A stretch of DNA of 64,000 nucleotides from assembly GCF_021023135.1 (NCBI RefSeq), contig NZ_PGFV01000010.1, forward strand, positions 24,384 through 88,383, in the 5' to 3' direction. The notes beneath the pieces are model-generated. The model worked only from the letters and a program-made list of their open reading frames with translations. It did not search any database and was not told the DNA's origin. This stretch comes from Brevibacterium sp. CCUG 69071 (GTDB lineage: Bacteria > Actinomycetota > Actinomycetes > Actinomycetales > Brevibacteriaceae). This document shows, in pieces, positions 25,656 through 34,057 of this stretch (position 1 is its first letter; every line of letters begins with the position of its first letter). The translations under genes were made by a program, and so were the position numbers.

Positions 25656-26957
25656 ATGACCACGTTGCCCCTCACCCCCGCCTCGGCGGATTCCGGGCAC
25701 TTGGACTGCCACTATTTCACTGCCGGGCTGTGCCGCTCCTGCGCTCTCCTCGAGACGCCGCATCGGCAGCAGATCAGCGAGAAGGAGGCGTGGTGTCGCG
25801 AGGTGCTCGCCGATCACGTTCCTGCAGTCTGGCTGCCCGCCGCGTTCGGCCCCGACCATGACTTCCGCAACCGCGCGAAGCTTGCCGTCGGCGGCGAAGC
25901 CGGTATGGTGACGCTGGGCATTCTCGACCAGGACTTCCACGGCGTTGATCTGCGCGAGTGCGGGATCCAGGCACCGGCCATCCGCGCCGTCATCCCGATC
26001 ATTGCCGAACTCCTCGATGACAGCGGACTCGAGCCCTATGACGTGGGTGCTCGCCGAGGTGAGCTGAAGTTCGTCCACGTCACTGCCGCGCCGTCGGGGG
26101 ATCTGATGATTCGGTTCGTCGTGCGCACACAGTTCGGTCTCGAGGTGTTGCAGTCACGACGCGCCCGACTGCTCGCGGCGATCCCGGCGGCGACCGTGGT
26201 CTCGGTGAATCTGCTGCCCGAGCACAAGGCCGCCCTCGAGGGCAGCCGCGAGATCGTGCTGCACGGCGATTCGCTGCGGATGAATCTCGACCGGGTCGAT
26301 CTGCATCTGCGGCCGCAGTCCTTCTTCCAGACGAACACCGAGGTGGCCATCGCCCTCTACAGCCAGGTCGCCGATTGGGTGGACACGGTTGCGCCGTCTA
26401 CGCTCTGGGACCTCTACTGCGGGGTCGGCGGGTTTGCGCTCTACTGTGCGGGAGGGGCCGGAAGCGCGCACGGCCCGGGTGCGGTCACCAATGCCGACTC
26501 CCACGGTGGGCGATCACGCCTGGTCACCGGGGTCGAGCTGAGCGAGCAGGCGATCGAATCGGCGAAGGTCAGCGCGACTGAGCTGGGACTCTGCGGGCTC
26601 GAACCCGACGGGCCAGTCGGCAGCGGAGCAGGCGACGACATCGACGACGCCCGGCCCACGGCTTCCGTCGAATTCCTCGCCGACGATGCGACGGAGTTCA
26701 CCGAGGCGAAGCTGGCGGCCGGCGTTCGGCCGGACTGCGTGATCGTCAATCCGCCTCGGCGCGGGATCGGGGCCCGACTGTCGACCGCACTCGAAGATTC
26801 CGGTGTCGATCACATCGTGTATTCGAGCTGCAATCCGCTGACCTTGGCCAAGGATCTCGATCGGATGCCGAGCTACACGGTGGAGCAGGCGCGCGTGTTC
26901 GACATGTTCCCCCACACGAAGCACCTCGAGGTGGCCGTGCTGCTGCGGCAACGGTGA
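25656..26957 (+). CDS. rlmC: 23S rRNA (uracil-C5)-methyltransferase RlmC-like
   Basis: A 433-residue SAM enzyme that makes m5U in 23S rRNA. Four cysteines for a [4Fe-4S] cluster are C18, C26, C29 and C102, in the CxxxxxxxCxxC arrangement of RlmC/RlmD without the TRAM domain of RlmD. The SAM motif is LWDLYCGVGGFAL and the catalytic Cys lies in YSSCNPLTLAKDL. A hydrophilic insert lies at about 265-290. TAAAAT ends 6 bases before the ATG with no ribosome site, a textbook leaderless arrangement. Confidence 0.9.
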   Translation: MTTLPLTPASADSGHLDCHYFTAGLCRSCALLETPHRQQISEKEAWCREVLADHVPAVWLPAAFGPDHDFRNRAKLAVGGEAGMVTLGILDQDFHGVDLRECGIQAPAIRAVIPIIAELLDDSGLEPYDVGARRGELKFVHVTAAPSGDLMIRFVVRTQFGLEVLQSRRARLLAAIPAATVVSVNLLPEHKAALEGSREIVLHGDSLRMNLDRVDLHLRPQSFFQTNTEVAIALYSQVADWVDTVAPSTLWDLYCGVGGFALYCAGGAGSAHGPGAVTNADSHGGRSRLVTGVELSEQAIESAKVSATELGLCGLEPDGPVGSGAGDDIDDARPTASVEFLADDATEFTEAKLAAGVRPDCVIVNPPRRGIGARLSTALEDSGVDHIVYSSCNPLTLAKDLDRMPSYTVEQARVFDMFPHTKHLEVAVLLRQR

Positions 26958-26984
26958 AACCGCGCGCGTGAGCTTTCGCGGCGT

Positions 26985-28025
26985 TCAGTACCTCATCCCC
27001 ATCGCCTCGCGCACCTCGGCCAGAGTCGCCTCGGCGATCGCGTTGGCTCGCTCGTTGCCGTCCGCGAGCGCTGCCCGGACCATCTCCGGGTCGGCTTCCA
27101 ACTCCCGACGGCGCGTCCGATGGTTCGTAAGGAAGTCGTTGACCGCCTCGCTGGTCCGTGTTTTGAGTGTGCCGGCCCCGGCATCTCCGACCTCCTCGGC
27201 GATCGCCTCCGGTTCGCTCCCCTCGCACAGAGCCGCCGTCGTCAGCAGCGCCGAGACTCCGGGGCGGGTTGCCGGGTCGAAGGTGATCCGCCGCTCCGAA
27301 TCGGTTCGGGTCTTGCGGATCACCGCGGCCGTCTCGTCCGCGGTCATTCCCAAGGAGATCGCATTGCCGTAGCTCTTCGACATCTTCCGTCCGTCGAGCC
27401 CGGGCAGCTCAGGAGTCGTCGTCAGCATCGCTTCGGGCTCGGGGAATACGTGATCGTAACGATCGTTGAACCGCCGGGCGATCGTGCGCGTGATTTCGAC
27501 GTGCGGCAGATTGTCTTTGCCGACGGGCACGAGCTCGCCCTTGCAGAAGAGGATGTCCGCGGCCTGATGGACGGGGTAGGTGAGCAGCAGACCGCTGAGC
27601 GGCCGGTCGGAGGCGTCGAGTTCGGCCTTGACCGTGGGATTGCGGCGCAATTCGCTGTCGGTGACGAGACTGAGGAAGGGCAGCATCAGCTGGTTGAGCG
27701 CGGGGATGGCTGAATGTGTGAAGATCGTCGTCTTCGCCGGGTCGATCCCGGCGGCGAGATAGTCGAGGATCGCCTGGTGGACATTCTCGCGCACATTCGC
27801 CGAGGTGGCCCTGTCCGTGATGACCTGATAGTCGGCAAGGACGATGAAGGTTTCGATCCCGCGATTCTGCAGGCTGACTCGTTCGAGGATCGAGCCGAAC
27901 AGGTGGCCGAGGTGGAGCATTCCGGTGGGCCGTTCTCCGGTGAGCATCCGGAATCTCTGAGGTCGCGCCTCGACGTCGGCGCGGATCTGCGGCATGCGTT
28001 CGAGTGTGGCGGTGTAGGAATCCAT
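26985..28025 (-). CDS. trpS: Tryptophanyl-tRNA synthetase
   Basis: Class I synthetase of 346 residues that charges tRNA-Trp. The HIGH-like motif is GMLHLGHLFGS (about 35-45) and the KMSKS motif is intact in GRKMSKSYGN. GGAG stands 7 bases before the ATG of MDSYTATLER. Expression is very probably controlled by tryptophan through a leader peptide and attenuator just upstream. Confidence 0.95.
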   Translation of the reverse strand: MDSYTATLERMPQIRADVEARPQRFRMLTGERPTGMLHLGHLFGSILERVSLQNRGIETFIVLADYQVITDRATSANVRENVHQAILDYLAAGIDPAKTTIFTHSAIPALNQLMLPFLSLVTDSELRRNPTVKAELDASDRPLSGLLLTYPVHQAADILFCKGELVPVGKDNLPHVEITRTIARRFNDRYDHVFPEPEAMLTTTPELPGLDGRKMSKSYGNAISLGMTADETAAVIRKTRTDSERRITFDPATRPGVSALLTTAALCEGSEPEAIAEEVGDAGAGTLKTRTSEAVNDFLTNHRTRRRELEADPEMVRAALADGNERANAIAEATLAEVREAMGMRY

Positions 28026-28093
28026 GTGGTTCTCCTTGTGCGGTGAGTGCGGTGAGAATTGCACGGGCCGCACGGAGAGATCCCACAGGTGAT

Positions 28094-28114
28094 GCGGGCT
28101 GCCATGCAGCCCGC
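28094..28114 (-). terminator. trpS attenuator terminator hairpin (3:4)
   Basis: On the minus strand GCGGGCTGC-ATG-GCAGCCCGC forms a perfect 9-bp hairpin directly after the leader peptide. It can be prevented by an upstream segment, GCAGCC (28135-28130), pairing with its first arm. No T-run follows, so the stop may be Rho-assisted or act on translation. Confidence 0.7.
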
Positions 28115-28123
28115 GAATATGCG

Positions 28124-28177
28124 TCAGACGGCTGCGAGTTGAGGCAGCCACCACCAGTTGAGTCCGGAATTGCGCAT
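28124..28177 (-). CDS. trpL: trp leader peptide with three consecutive Trp codons
   Basis: A 17-residue ORF, MRNSGLNWWWLPQLAAV, lying 98 bases before trpS. Three Trp codons in a row are diagnostic of a tryptophan-sensing leader. The third TGG runs into arm 1, GGCTGC (28149-28144), which pairs with arm 2, GCAGCC (28135-28130). Arm 2 can pair with arm 3 and arm 3 with arm 4 of the terminator. TACACT lies 6 bases before the ATG, so the leader is probably translated from a leaderless mRNA. Confidence 0.85.
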   Translation of the reverse strand: MRNSGLNWWWLPQLAAV

Positions 28178-28394
28178 GGTCTCAGTGTAATGCTGCGGCC
28201 GGCGGGTGGTGGCGACGGGTTGATGCGGCTACGCTGTCGACCATGACCGGACAGGCTTTCAGCCGCTCACGGATCGGTGACCCGGTCGACAGTTGAGCCC
28301 CAGCGGACGCGAATGCTTCATTCGCGGACCGCCCCTTTCGAAGAGATCACCTCAACGAGTCCACTCTCGGCAGGCCATTCTTCGAAAGGACATC

Positions 28395-28775
28395 ATGTCA
28401 GCACGCTTCAACCACACCATCATCGCCGCGGCCGATCCGGTCGAATCGGCACAGTTCTACGTCGACCTCTTCGAAGCCGAACACACCACCTCGTGGGGTG
28501 TCTTCGCCAACGTCTTGCTCTCGGACGGGGTCATGCTCCAGTTTGCGAGTCCCCCACCGGGGTACTACATTCTGCCGGTGCATATGGCGTTCCTCTGCAC
28601 GGATGAGCACTTCGATCGTGCGGTCACGATCCTCGGCGAACGCGGCCTCGACTACTGGGCCGACCCGCAGCGGACGCGTCTGCACGAAACGAATAAGGAG
28701 CACGGCGGTCGCGGCGTGTACTTCCTCGACCCGTCCGGCATGTATCTCGAGCTCATCACCCAGCCTTACCTGTGA
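28395..28775 (+). CDS. VOC family protein
   Basis: A 126-residue protein of the vicinal oxygen chelate superfamily. It starts FNHTIIAAADPVESAQFYVDLF and ends GVYFLDPSGMYLELIT, the typical first and last modules. GAAAGGA precedes the ATG. Substrate unknown; it may be a glyoxalase-like or dioxygenase-like enzyme. It is a single gene between trpS and the hut region. Confidence 0.82.
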   Translation: MSARFNHTIIAAADPVESAQFYVDLFEAEHTTSWGVFANVLLSDGVMLQFASPPPGYYILPVHMAFLCTDEHFDRAVTILGERGLDYWADPQRTRLHETNKEHGGRGVYFLDPSGMYLELITQPYL

Positions 28776-28872
28776 GTCCCGGCAGGGCCGCAACATCGCG
28801 GCCGAGCTCGACTGTCACGGATAGGACCGGCGAGCACCGAAGTCCCACTGACCGGCAGCGCGTCGACGCACC

Positions 28873-29616
28873 TCACCGCAGCTTCGCGGTCACCTCGGCG
28901 GCCGCGGCGAGAACCCGTTCCACGAGCGGTTCGATGTCCTCCTTCGGCGCATCCCCGGCCACCGACACCCCGATCGCGGCGATCGGGCGGGAGAGCACAT
29001 CGTAGACCGGCGCCGCGATCGTCGAGATTCCAGGGGTGACCTCGCCGTGCTCGATCGCCCAGCCGGATCGCCGGTCCTGGGCGAGGATCGCGTTGAGCGC
29101 CTTGACCGTCGTCGGCCCCTGCCCTGTGCGCGTGACGAAGCCCGACTCGGACTGGAACATCGCGAGCACCTCTGACTTGGGCAGATTCGCAAGGATCGCC
29201 CGCCCCGTGGCGGTGAGGTAGCTGGGGATCCGCACGCCGGTGGCGGTGATGACGGCGACCGACTTCAGGGACTGCTCCTTGAGCACGTACTCGGTCTCCC
29301 ACCCGCGGATGACCGCCAGCTGCGCGGTGGCCGCGGTGTCGTCGGCGAGCTGGCGGACGATCGGCTGAGCCAGGCGCTGCAGGGGGTTGGTGCGCAGGTA
29401 GGAACTGCCCAGCTCATGCACGCCGGAACCGAGCACGTACCCGGATTCGATCCTCGCGACGAGCCCGAGCTCCTCGAGCACGGACAGCAGCTCGTAGGCA
29501 CTCGAGCGAGGGATCTCCAAGGCCCTGACCAGGGCACCGGCGGAGATAGCGCGATTCGACGAGGCCAGATGCCGCAGGATCGCGATCGAACGACGCAGTG
29601 CCGGAACCTCAGCCAT
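28873..29616 (-). CDS. IclR-family regulator of the hut cluster
   Basis: A 247-residue regulator: winged helix (about 5-65, including RSSAYELLSVLEELGLV) and the IclR effector domain with GEVTPGISTIAAPVYD and IGVSVAGDA. It follows hutF by 3 bases and is the last gene of the hut operon, so it is very probably the histidine-utilisation regulator (HutR type). Two palindromes of the form TCCGATATWTCGGA elsewhere in the region are its likely operators. The effector is expected to be histidine or urocanate; this is inferred. Confidence 0.85.
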   Translation of the reverse strand: MAEVPALRRSIAILRHLASSNRAISAGALVRALEIPRSSAYELLSVLEELGLVARIESGYVLGSGVHELGSSYLRTNPLQRLAQPIVRQLADDTAATAQLAVIRGWETEYVLKEQSLKSVAVITATGVRIPSYLTATGRAILANLPKSEVLAMFQSESGFVTRTGQGPTTVKALNAILAQDRRSGWAIEHGEVTPGISTIAAPVYDVLSRPIAAIGVSVAGDAPKEDIEPLVERVLAAAAEVTAKLR

Positions 29617-29619
29617 GGC

Positions 29620-31062
29620 TCAGCCTTCCGCCTCGGCGGACGTCCCGGGCGCCATCCCGAGGGCCGCGAACGCGTCCCGGTAGAGCTCGGAGATCTCGCC
29701 GAGTTCGGTGTGGAGACCGTCGCGCACCCGCACCCGTCCGCCGCTGACCGTCAGCGACACGTCCGCCGAGGTGGCGGTGAGGATGATCTGCTCCCCCACC
29801 GATCCGAAGGTGCGCATGCTCTCGGTCGACAGCGCCACGAAGTCACAGGCCTTCCCGACTGCGAGCTCCCCCACCGGCAGTTCGAGGCTGCGCGCCCCTC
29901 CCGTGGTCAGTGAGGCGATGAGCTCGGCCGGTGAGAAGCGACCGCGCTGACCTGAGCGCAGGCGCTCCCCGGCCTCCAGACCCTGGGTCTCGCGCAGCGC
30001 ATCGAGGACGACGTGCTGGTCGGAGCCGATCGCGATAGTCGCGCCGGCGTCGGCGAGTTCCCGGGCCGGACCGATCCCATCGGCGAGGTCGGCCTCGGTG
30101 CACGGACACATCACGATGCTCGTTCCGGCCCCACCCAAGCTCGCGATGTCCTCGGCGCTGAGATGGGTGGCGTGGACGGCCGATAGATCGGCGGTGACGA
30201 CGCCGGAGCGTGCAAGCACCTGCGTAGGCGTCGTCCCGTAGGCGGCCTGGCAGGCGTCGTTCTCCGCCGGCTGCTCGGACAGGTGCACGTGCACGGGTCC
30301 GTCGAGTTCGGCGAAGCGAGGCAGGTTCGCCGCCGGAACCGCGCGGATCGAATGGATCGCCGCTCCCACGTGGACGTAGCTCTCACCTGGGGAGCCGACG
30401 GGGAACTCGGCGGCGAAGGACTCTGTCAGGTCCGCGTGCCGGTCCATGTATCCGTCGATGGCTCCGTCGCCGAAGCGTGCCTGCTCGGCCGAGAGCTCGG
30501 TGTCGATGCCGCCGGTGAGGTAGCAGGTGTCGAGGAGTCGGATGCGGATCCCCGCCGAGGCGGCCGCCCGTGCCAGCGCCCGTTCCATCGCGTGTGCGCG
30601 GGACTTCGCCGGTGCAGAGACGTCCCCGCGAGGACGTTCCGCGTCCGCGCCGGACTCGTCCTGCGCACCGTAGGGCGTTCCGTCGGGTGCGTGGTGGACG
30701 TAGTGGAACTCGCCCACCGAGGTGTAGCCGCCGGCGAGCATCTCCGCGAAGACCGCTCTAGCCACCGTTTCATAGCTTTCGGGGCTGAGCTTCGCAGCCA
30801 CCGAATACATGACCTCGCGCCAGGTCCAGAAGGTTCCGCCGTCACCGTGGGTGCGACCGCGCAGGATGCGGTGGAAGGCGTGGGAGTGGGCGTTGACGCC
30901 GCCGGGAAGTGTGAACCCGGGCACCACCTCGGCACCGGAGGGTGCAGCGTCGATGCCGGTCTCCACCGAGGTCAGAGTGCCGGTGTCATCGGCGGTGAGC
31001 AGCACCCCGGTGGCCACGTCTCCGTCGACCCAGGCGGCTTCGCACCAGAAGCGGGTGCTCAT
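29620..31062 (-). CDS. hutF: Formimidoylglutamate deiminase
   Basis: Amidohydrolase of 480 residues that converts N-formimino-L-glutamate to N-formyl-L-glutamate and ammonia. Metal-binding motifs are visible: NAHSHAFHRILRGRTH (near residue 60), VHVHLSEQPAEND (near 260) and GSDQHVVLD (near 350). Its ATG overlaps the stop of the M20 gene upstream, and the regulator follows 3 bases after it. Its presence shows that this organism uses the two-step (HutF-HutG) route rather than formiminoglutamase. Confidence 0.92.
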   Translation of the reverse strand: MSTRFWCEAAWVDGDVATGVLLTADDTGTLTSVETGIDAAPSGAEVVPGFTLPGGVNAHSHAFHRILRGRTHGDGGTFWTWREVMYSVAAKLSPESYETVARAVFAEMLAGGYTSVGEFHYVHHAPDGTPYGAQDESGADAERPRGDVSAPAKSRAHAMERALARAAASAGIRIRLLDTCYLTGGIDTELSAEQARFGDGAIDGYMDRHADLTESFAAEFPVGSPGESYVHVGAAIHSIRAVPAANLPRFAELDGPVHVHLSEQPAENDACQAAYGTTPTQVLARSGVVTADLSAVHATHLSAEDIASLGGAGTSIVMCPCTEADLADGIGPARELADAGATIAIGSDQHVVLDALRETQGLEAGERLRSGQRGRFSPAELIASLTTGGARSLELPVGELAVGKACDFVALSTESMRTFGSVGEQIILTATSADVSLTVSGGRVRVRDGLHTELGEISELYRDAFAALGMAPGTSAEAEG

Positions 31063-32279
31063 GATGCCACCCCAAGTTCCCCTTCGAGGACACGCACGAG
31101 TGCGGCGACTCCGGCTCGCTGGTCGTCATCCTCGCAGGCCTCCTCGGGGGCGTGGGAGACGCCGGTCGGGTTGCGGACGTAGAGCATCGCCGAGGGCACG
31201 TGCGGTGCGAGGATGCCCGCATCGTGTCCGGCACCCGAGGGCAGCAGAGCCGCGTTCGGCAGCACGGAGGTCAGGCGATCATTGAGTTCTTTGGTGAAGT
31301 GCGTCGTCGGCGAGTACGACTCCCGGGAGATGGAGACCTCCACGCCGGTGCCGTCGGCGTGCTCGCGCGCACGTGCCGAAATCGCGTCGAGCACCTGCTG
31401 GACCACGGCATCGTCGGCATGGCGGATGTCGAGCCAGAAGCTCATGCCGGAGGCGATGACGTTCGTTCCGCCCGGGTGGATGAGTGTCCGCCCCACGGTG
31501 GCCACGGCGCTCGCGTCAGTGGCGGCCGCTAGGGTCGGAATGTCACCGATCACTCGGGAGGCTGCGACGACCGGGTCGGCGCGGTGACTCATCGGAGTGG
31601 TCCCGGCATGGTTGCCCTGACCGGAGAACGCGAAGTGCCAGCGGCCGTGACCGATGATCGAGGAGCCGATGGCCACGGCCTGATCGGTGTTGATCAGTCC
31701 GATGCCCTGTTCGACATGGAGTTCGATGAATGAACCGATTCCGGCCAGCCGAGACTGGTCCCGCCCGATCCGTTCCGGATCGAGGCCATAGCCACGGGCG
31801 ACGTCGGCGAAGGTGTCGCCGTTCGCATCCTTGAGACCGAGCGCCCGGTCCACCTCGATGGCGCCGGTGATCAGCCGCGATCCCAGGCAGGCGACGCCGA
31901 AGCGCGATCCCTCCTCTTCTGGGAAGACCGCGAGTGCCAGCGGCCGGGTGGCTCGTTCGAGTGCTCCCGATGCCTTGAGCTCATCGAAGGCCGCCAGCGC
32001 CGAGGCGACTCCGAGGGGTCCGTCGAAGGCACCGCCGCCGGGCACGGAGTCCAAATGCGAGCCGGTGACCACGGCGTTCTCCCCGGGCGGGGTCGCCCAC
32101 GCCCAGGTGATGCCGTTGCCGTCGATCTCGGTGTCGAGGCCGCGGCGGGCCGCCTCGGCGAGGAACCACTCGCGCAGCTCACGTTCGGTCGAGGAGAACC
32201 CGGGCCGCTGGTAGCCGGGGCCGCGGGTGTCACGACCGGTGTCCTCGATCTGGGCCAGCAGAGAGACGACGTCACTCAT
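31059..32279 (-). CDS. M20-family amidohydrolase (allantoate amidohydrolase-like), probable hut enzyme
   Basis: A 406-residue binuclear metal amidohydrolase of the M20 group that includes allantoate amidohydrolase and N-carbamoyl-amino-acid hydrolase. Metal-site motifs are GSHLDSVPGGGAFDGPLG and FPEEEGSRFG, and the dimerisation domain has GNHAGTTPMSHRADP. It lies between hutH and hutF with a 1-base gap and a 4-base overlap, so it is surely co-expressed. The pathway after HutF needs an N-formylglutamate deformylase (HutG), and no hutG of the usual family is seen. This protein is the best candidate for that step; the specificity is inferred. Confidence 0.8.
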   Translation of the reverse strand: MSDVVSLLAQIEDTGRDTRGPGYQRPGFSSTERELREWFLAEAARRGLDTEIDGNGITWAWATPPGENAVVTGSHLDSVPGGGAFDGPLGVASALAAFDELKASGALERATRPLALAVFPEEEGSRFGVACLGSRLITGAIEVDRALGLKDANGDTFADVARGYGLDPERIGRDQSRLAGIGSFIELHVEQGIGLINTDQAVAIGSSIIGHGRWHFAFSGQGNHAGTTPMSHRADPVVAASRVIGDIPTLAAATDASAVATVGRTLIHPGGTNVIASGMSFWLDIRHADDAVVQQVLDAISARAREHADGTGVEVSISRESYSPTTHFTKELNDRLTSVLPNAALLPSGAGHDAGILAPHVPSAMLYVRNPTGVSHAPEEACEDDDQRAGVAALVRVLEGELGVAS

Positions 32280-32280
32280 C

Positions 32281-33966
32281 TCAGTTCGCCTCGTCCCGGT
32301 GCGTCGTCGCCGCATCTGTGCCGGAGGCCTCGGCGGCTGCGTCGAGGTTGCCCAGGGCCGTGAACTCGGGGTCGTTGACGGCCGGTGATCCGCCCTCGGG
32401 CAGCCAGGTGCCGGCGGCCTCGGTCACGGTGTGCTGCAGGGGTGCGACCGCCTCGGCGGCGGCGACCAGTGAGCCGTCCTTGACCTTGGCGATCGTCTCG
32501 GCGAGCTCGGGCGAGAGGAACCGGTCGGGTCCCGGGCCGGGCACGGTCTCGCGGATCTTGGCGATCACGGCTCCGGTGACCGGCGCCGGTGCTGCTTCGC
32601 GCATATCGCAGGCTCGGGAGGCCGCGTAGAGCTCGATGCCGATGACGGAGGCGAGGTTGTCGACGACCTTGCGGAGTTTGCGAGCGGCCGACCAGCCCAT
32701 CGACACGTGGTCCTCCTGCATGGCCGAGGACGGGATCGAATCCACCGAGGCCGGAGTCGCTCCGCGTTTGGCTTCGGAGACCATCGCGGCCTGCGTGTAG
32801 TGGGCGATCATCAGCCCGGAGTCGACGCCGGCATCGTCGGCGAGGAACGGGGTGAGGTCCTGGTTGCGGGCGACGTCCATCATCCGGTCGGTGCGGCGTT
32901 CTGACATCGAGGCGACATCGGCCGCGACGATCGCGAGGAAGTCGAGCGCATGGGCCAGCGGTGCTCCGTGGAAGTTGCCGTTCGAGGAGACCATGCCGTT
33001 GGTGAGCACGACGGGGTTGTCGATGGCAGCGCGGAGTTCGCGTTCGGCGACCCCGGTCGCAAAGGACACGGCATCGCGGGCGGCGCCGTTGACCTGCGGG
33101 GCACAACGCATCGAGTAGGCGTCCTGGACAAGATGGGTCGATTCGCGGTGGCTGGCGGTGATGCCCGAGTCCCCCAGCGCGGCGAGCATGTTCGCCGCCG
33201 CCGCTGCCTGCCCGTCGTGGGGGCGCAGGGCGTAGTGGAGTTCGGGGGCGAAGACCGCGTCGGTGCCGAAGAGTCCCTCGATGCTCATGGCTGCGGAGAC
33301 GTCGACGGCGGTGAGCAGGTTCTCCAGATCGGTCAGGGCCATGATGAGCATGCCGAGCATGCCGTCGGTGCCGTTGACCAGCGCGAGGCCTTCCTTCTCG
33401 GCGAGGGTCACCGGGGTGATGCCTGCCGTGGCGAGGATCTCGTCGGCGGGACCGGCGACTCCGTCGGGGCCTTCGGCCACGCCTTCGCCCATGACGATGA
33501 GCGCGCATGCGGACAGAGGCGCGAGGTCACCCGAGCAGCCAAGCGAACCGTATTCGTGGACGACCGGGGTGATACCTGCATTGAGCAGGTCGACGTAGGT
33601 CTGGAGCACCTCGGCGCGGACTCCCGCCCGACCGGTCGCCAGGGTCCGGGCGCGCAGCAGCATCAGCGCACGGACGACCTCGCGTTCGACGGGGTCGCCG
33701 ACTCCGGCCGCGTGCGAGCGGATGAGCGATTTCTGCAGCTGGGTGCGCAGCTCTGCGGGGATGTGGCGCTGGGCCAGCGCACCGAAACCGGTGGACACGC
33801 CGTAGACGGGCTTCGGCGCGGAGGCGAGGGCGTCGATGGCCTCGCGGTACTTGTTCACCCGGGCCAGCGTGGTCTCTGACAGAGAGACCTTCGCGTCGTG
33901 GCGGGCAACGTCGACCACCTGGGCGAAGGTGAGGGTATCGGGATCGAGATCGATGAAGACTGACAT
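32281..33966 (-). CDS. hutH: Histidine ammonia-lyase
   Basis: Converts histidine to urocanate and ammonia using the self-made MIO cofactor. The protein is 561 residues, with YGVSTGFGALAQRHI at the N-terminus and the MIO tripeptide at 144-146. That tripeptide reads Cys-Ser-Gly (SLGCSGDLAPLS) rather than the common Ala-Ser-Gly. The C-terminal tail after about residue 520 is extended and Ala/Glu-rich. AAAGG lies before the ATG. It is upstream of the M20 gene in the hut operon. Confidence 0.94.
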   Translation of the reverse strand: MSVFIDLDPDTLTFAQVVDVARHDAKVSLSETTLARVNKYREAIDALASAPKPVYGVSTGFGALAQRHIPAELRTQLQKSLIRSHAAGVGDPVEREVVRALMLLRARTLATGRAGVRAEVLQTYVDLLNAGITPVVHEYGSLGCSGDLAPLSACALIVMGEGVAEGPDGVAGPADEILATAGITPVTLAEKEGLALVNGTDGMLGMLIMALTDLENLLTAVDVSAAMSIEGLFGTDAVFAPELHYALRPHDGQAAAAANMLAALGDSGITASHRESTHLVQDAYSMRCAPQVNGAARDAVSFATGVAERELRAAIDNPVVLTNGMVSSNGNFHGAPLAHALDFLAIVAADVASMSERRTDRMMDVARNQDLTPFLADDAGVDSGLMIAHYTQAAMVSEAKRGATPASVDSIPSSAMQEDHVSMGWSAARKLRKVVDNLASVIGIELYAASRACDMREAAPAPVTGAVIAKIRETVPGPGPDRFLSPELAETIAKVKDGSLVAAAEAVAPLQHTVTEAAGTWLPEGGSPAVNDPEFTALGNLDAAAEASGTDAATTHRDEAN

Positions 33967-34057
33967 CGTGTGCCTTTCGGTTGAGAGATTCGTACGTTCG
34001 TGTGGCGAGATCAGACGATGTGGCCGCGAAGAGGCCGCCAGGACGCCCTGCCCCGCA

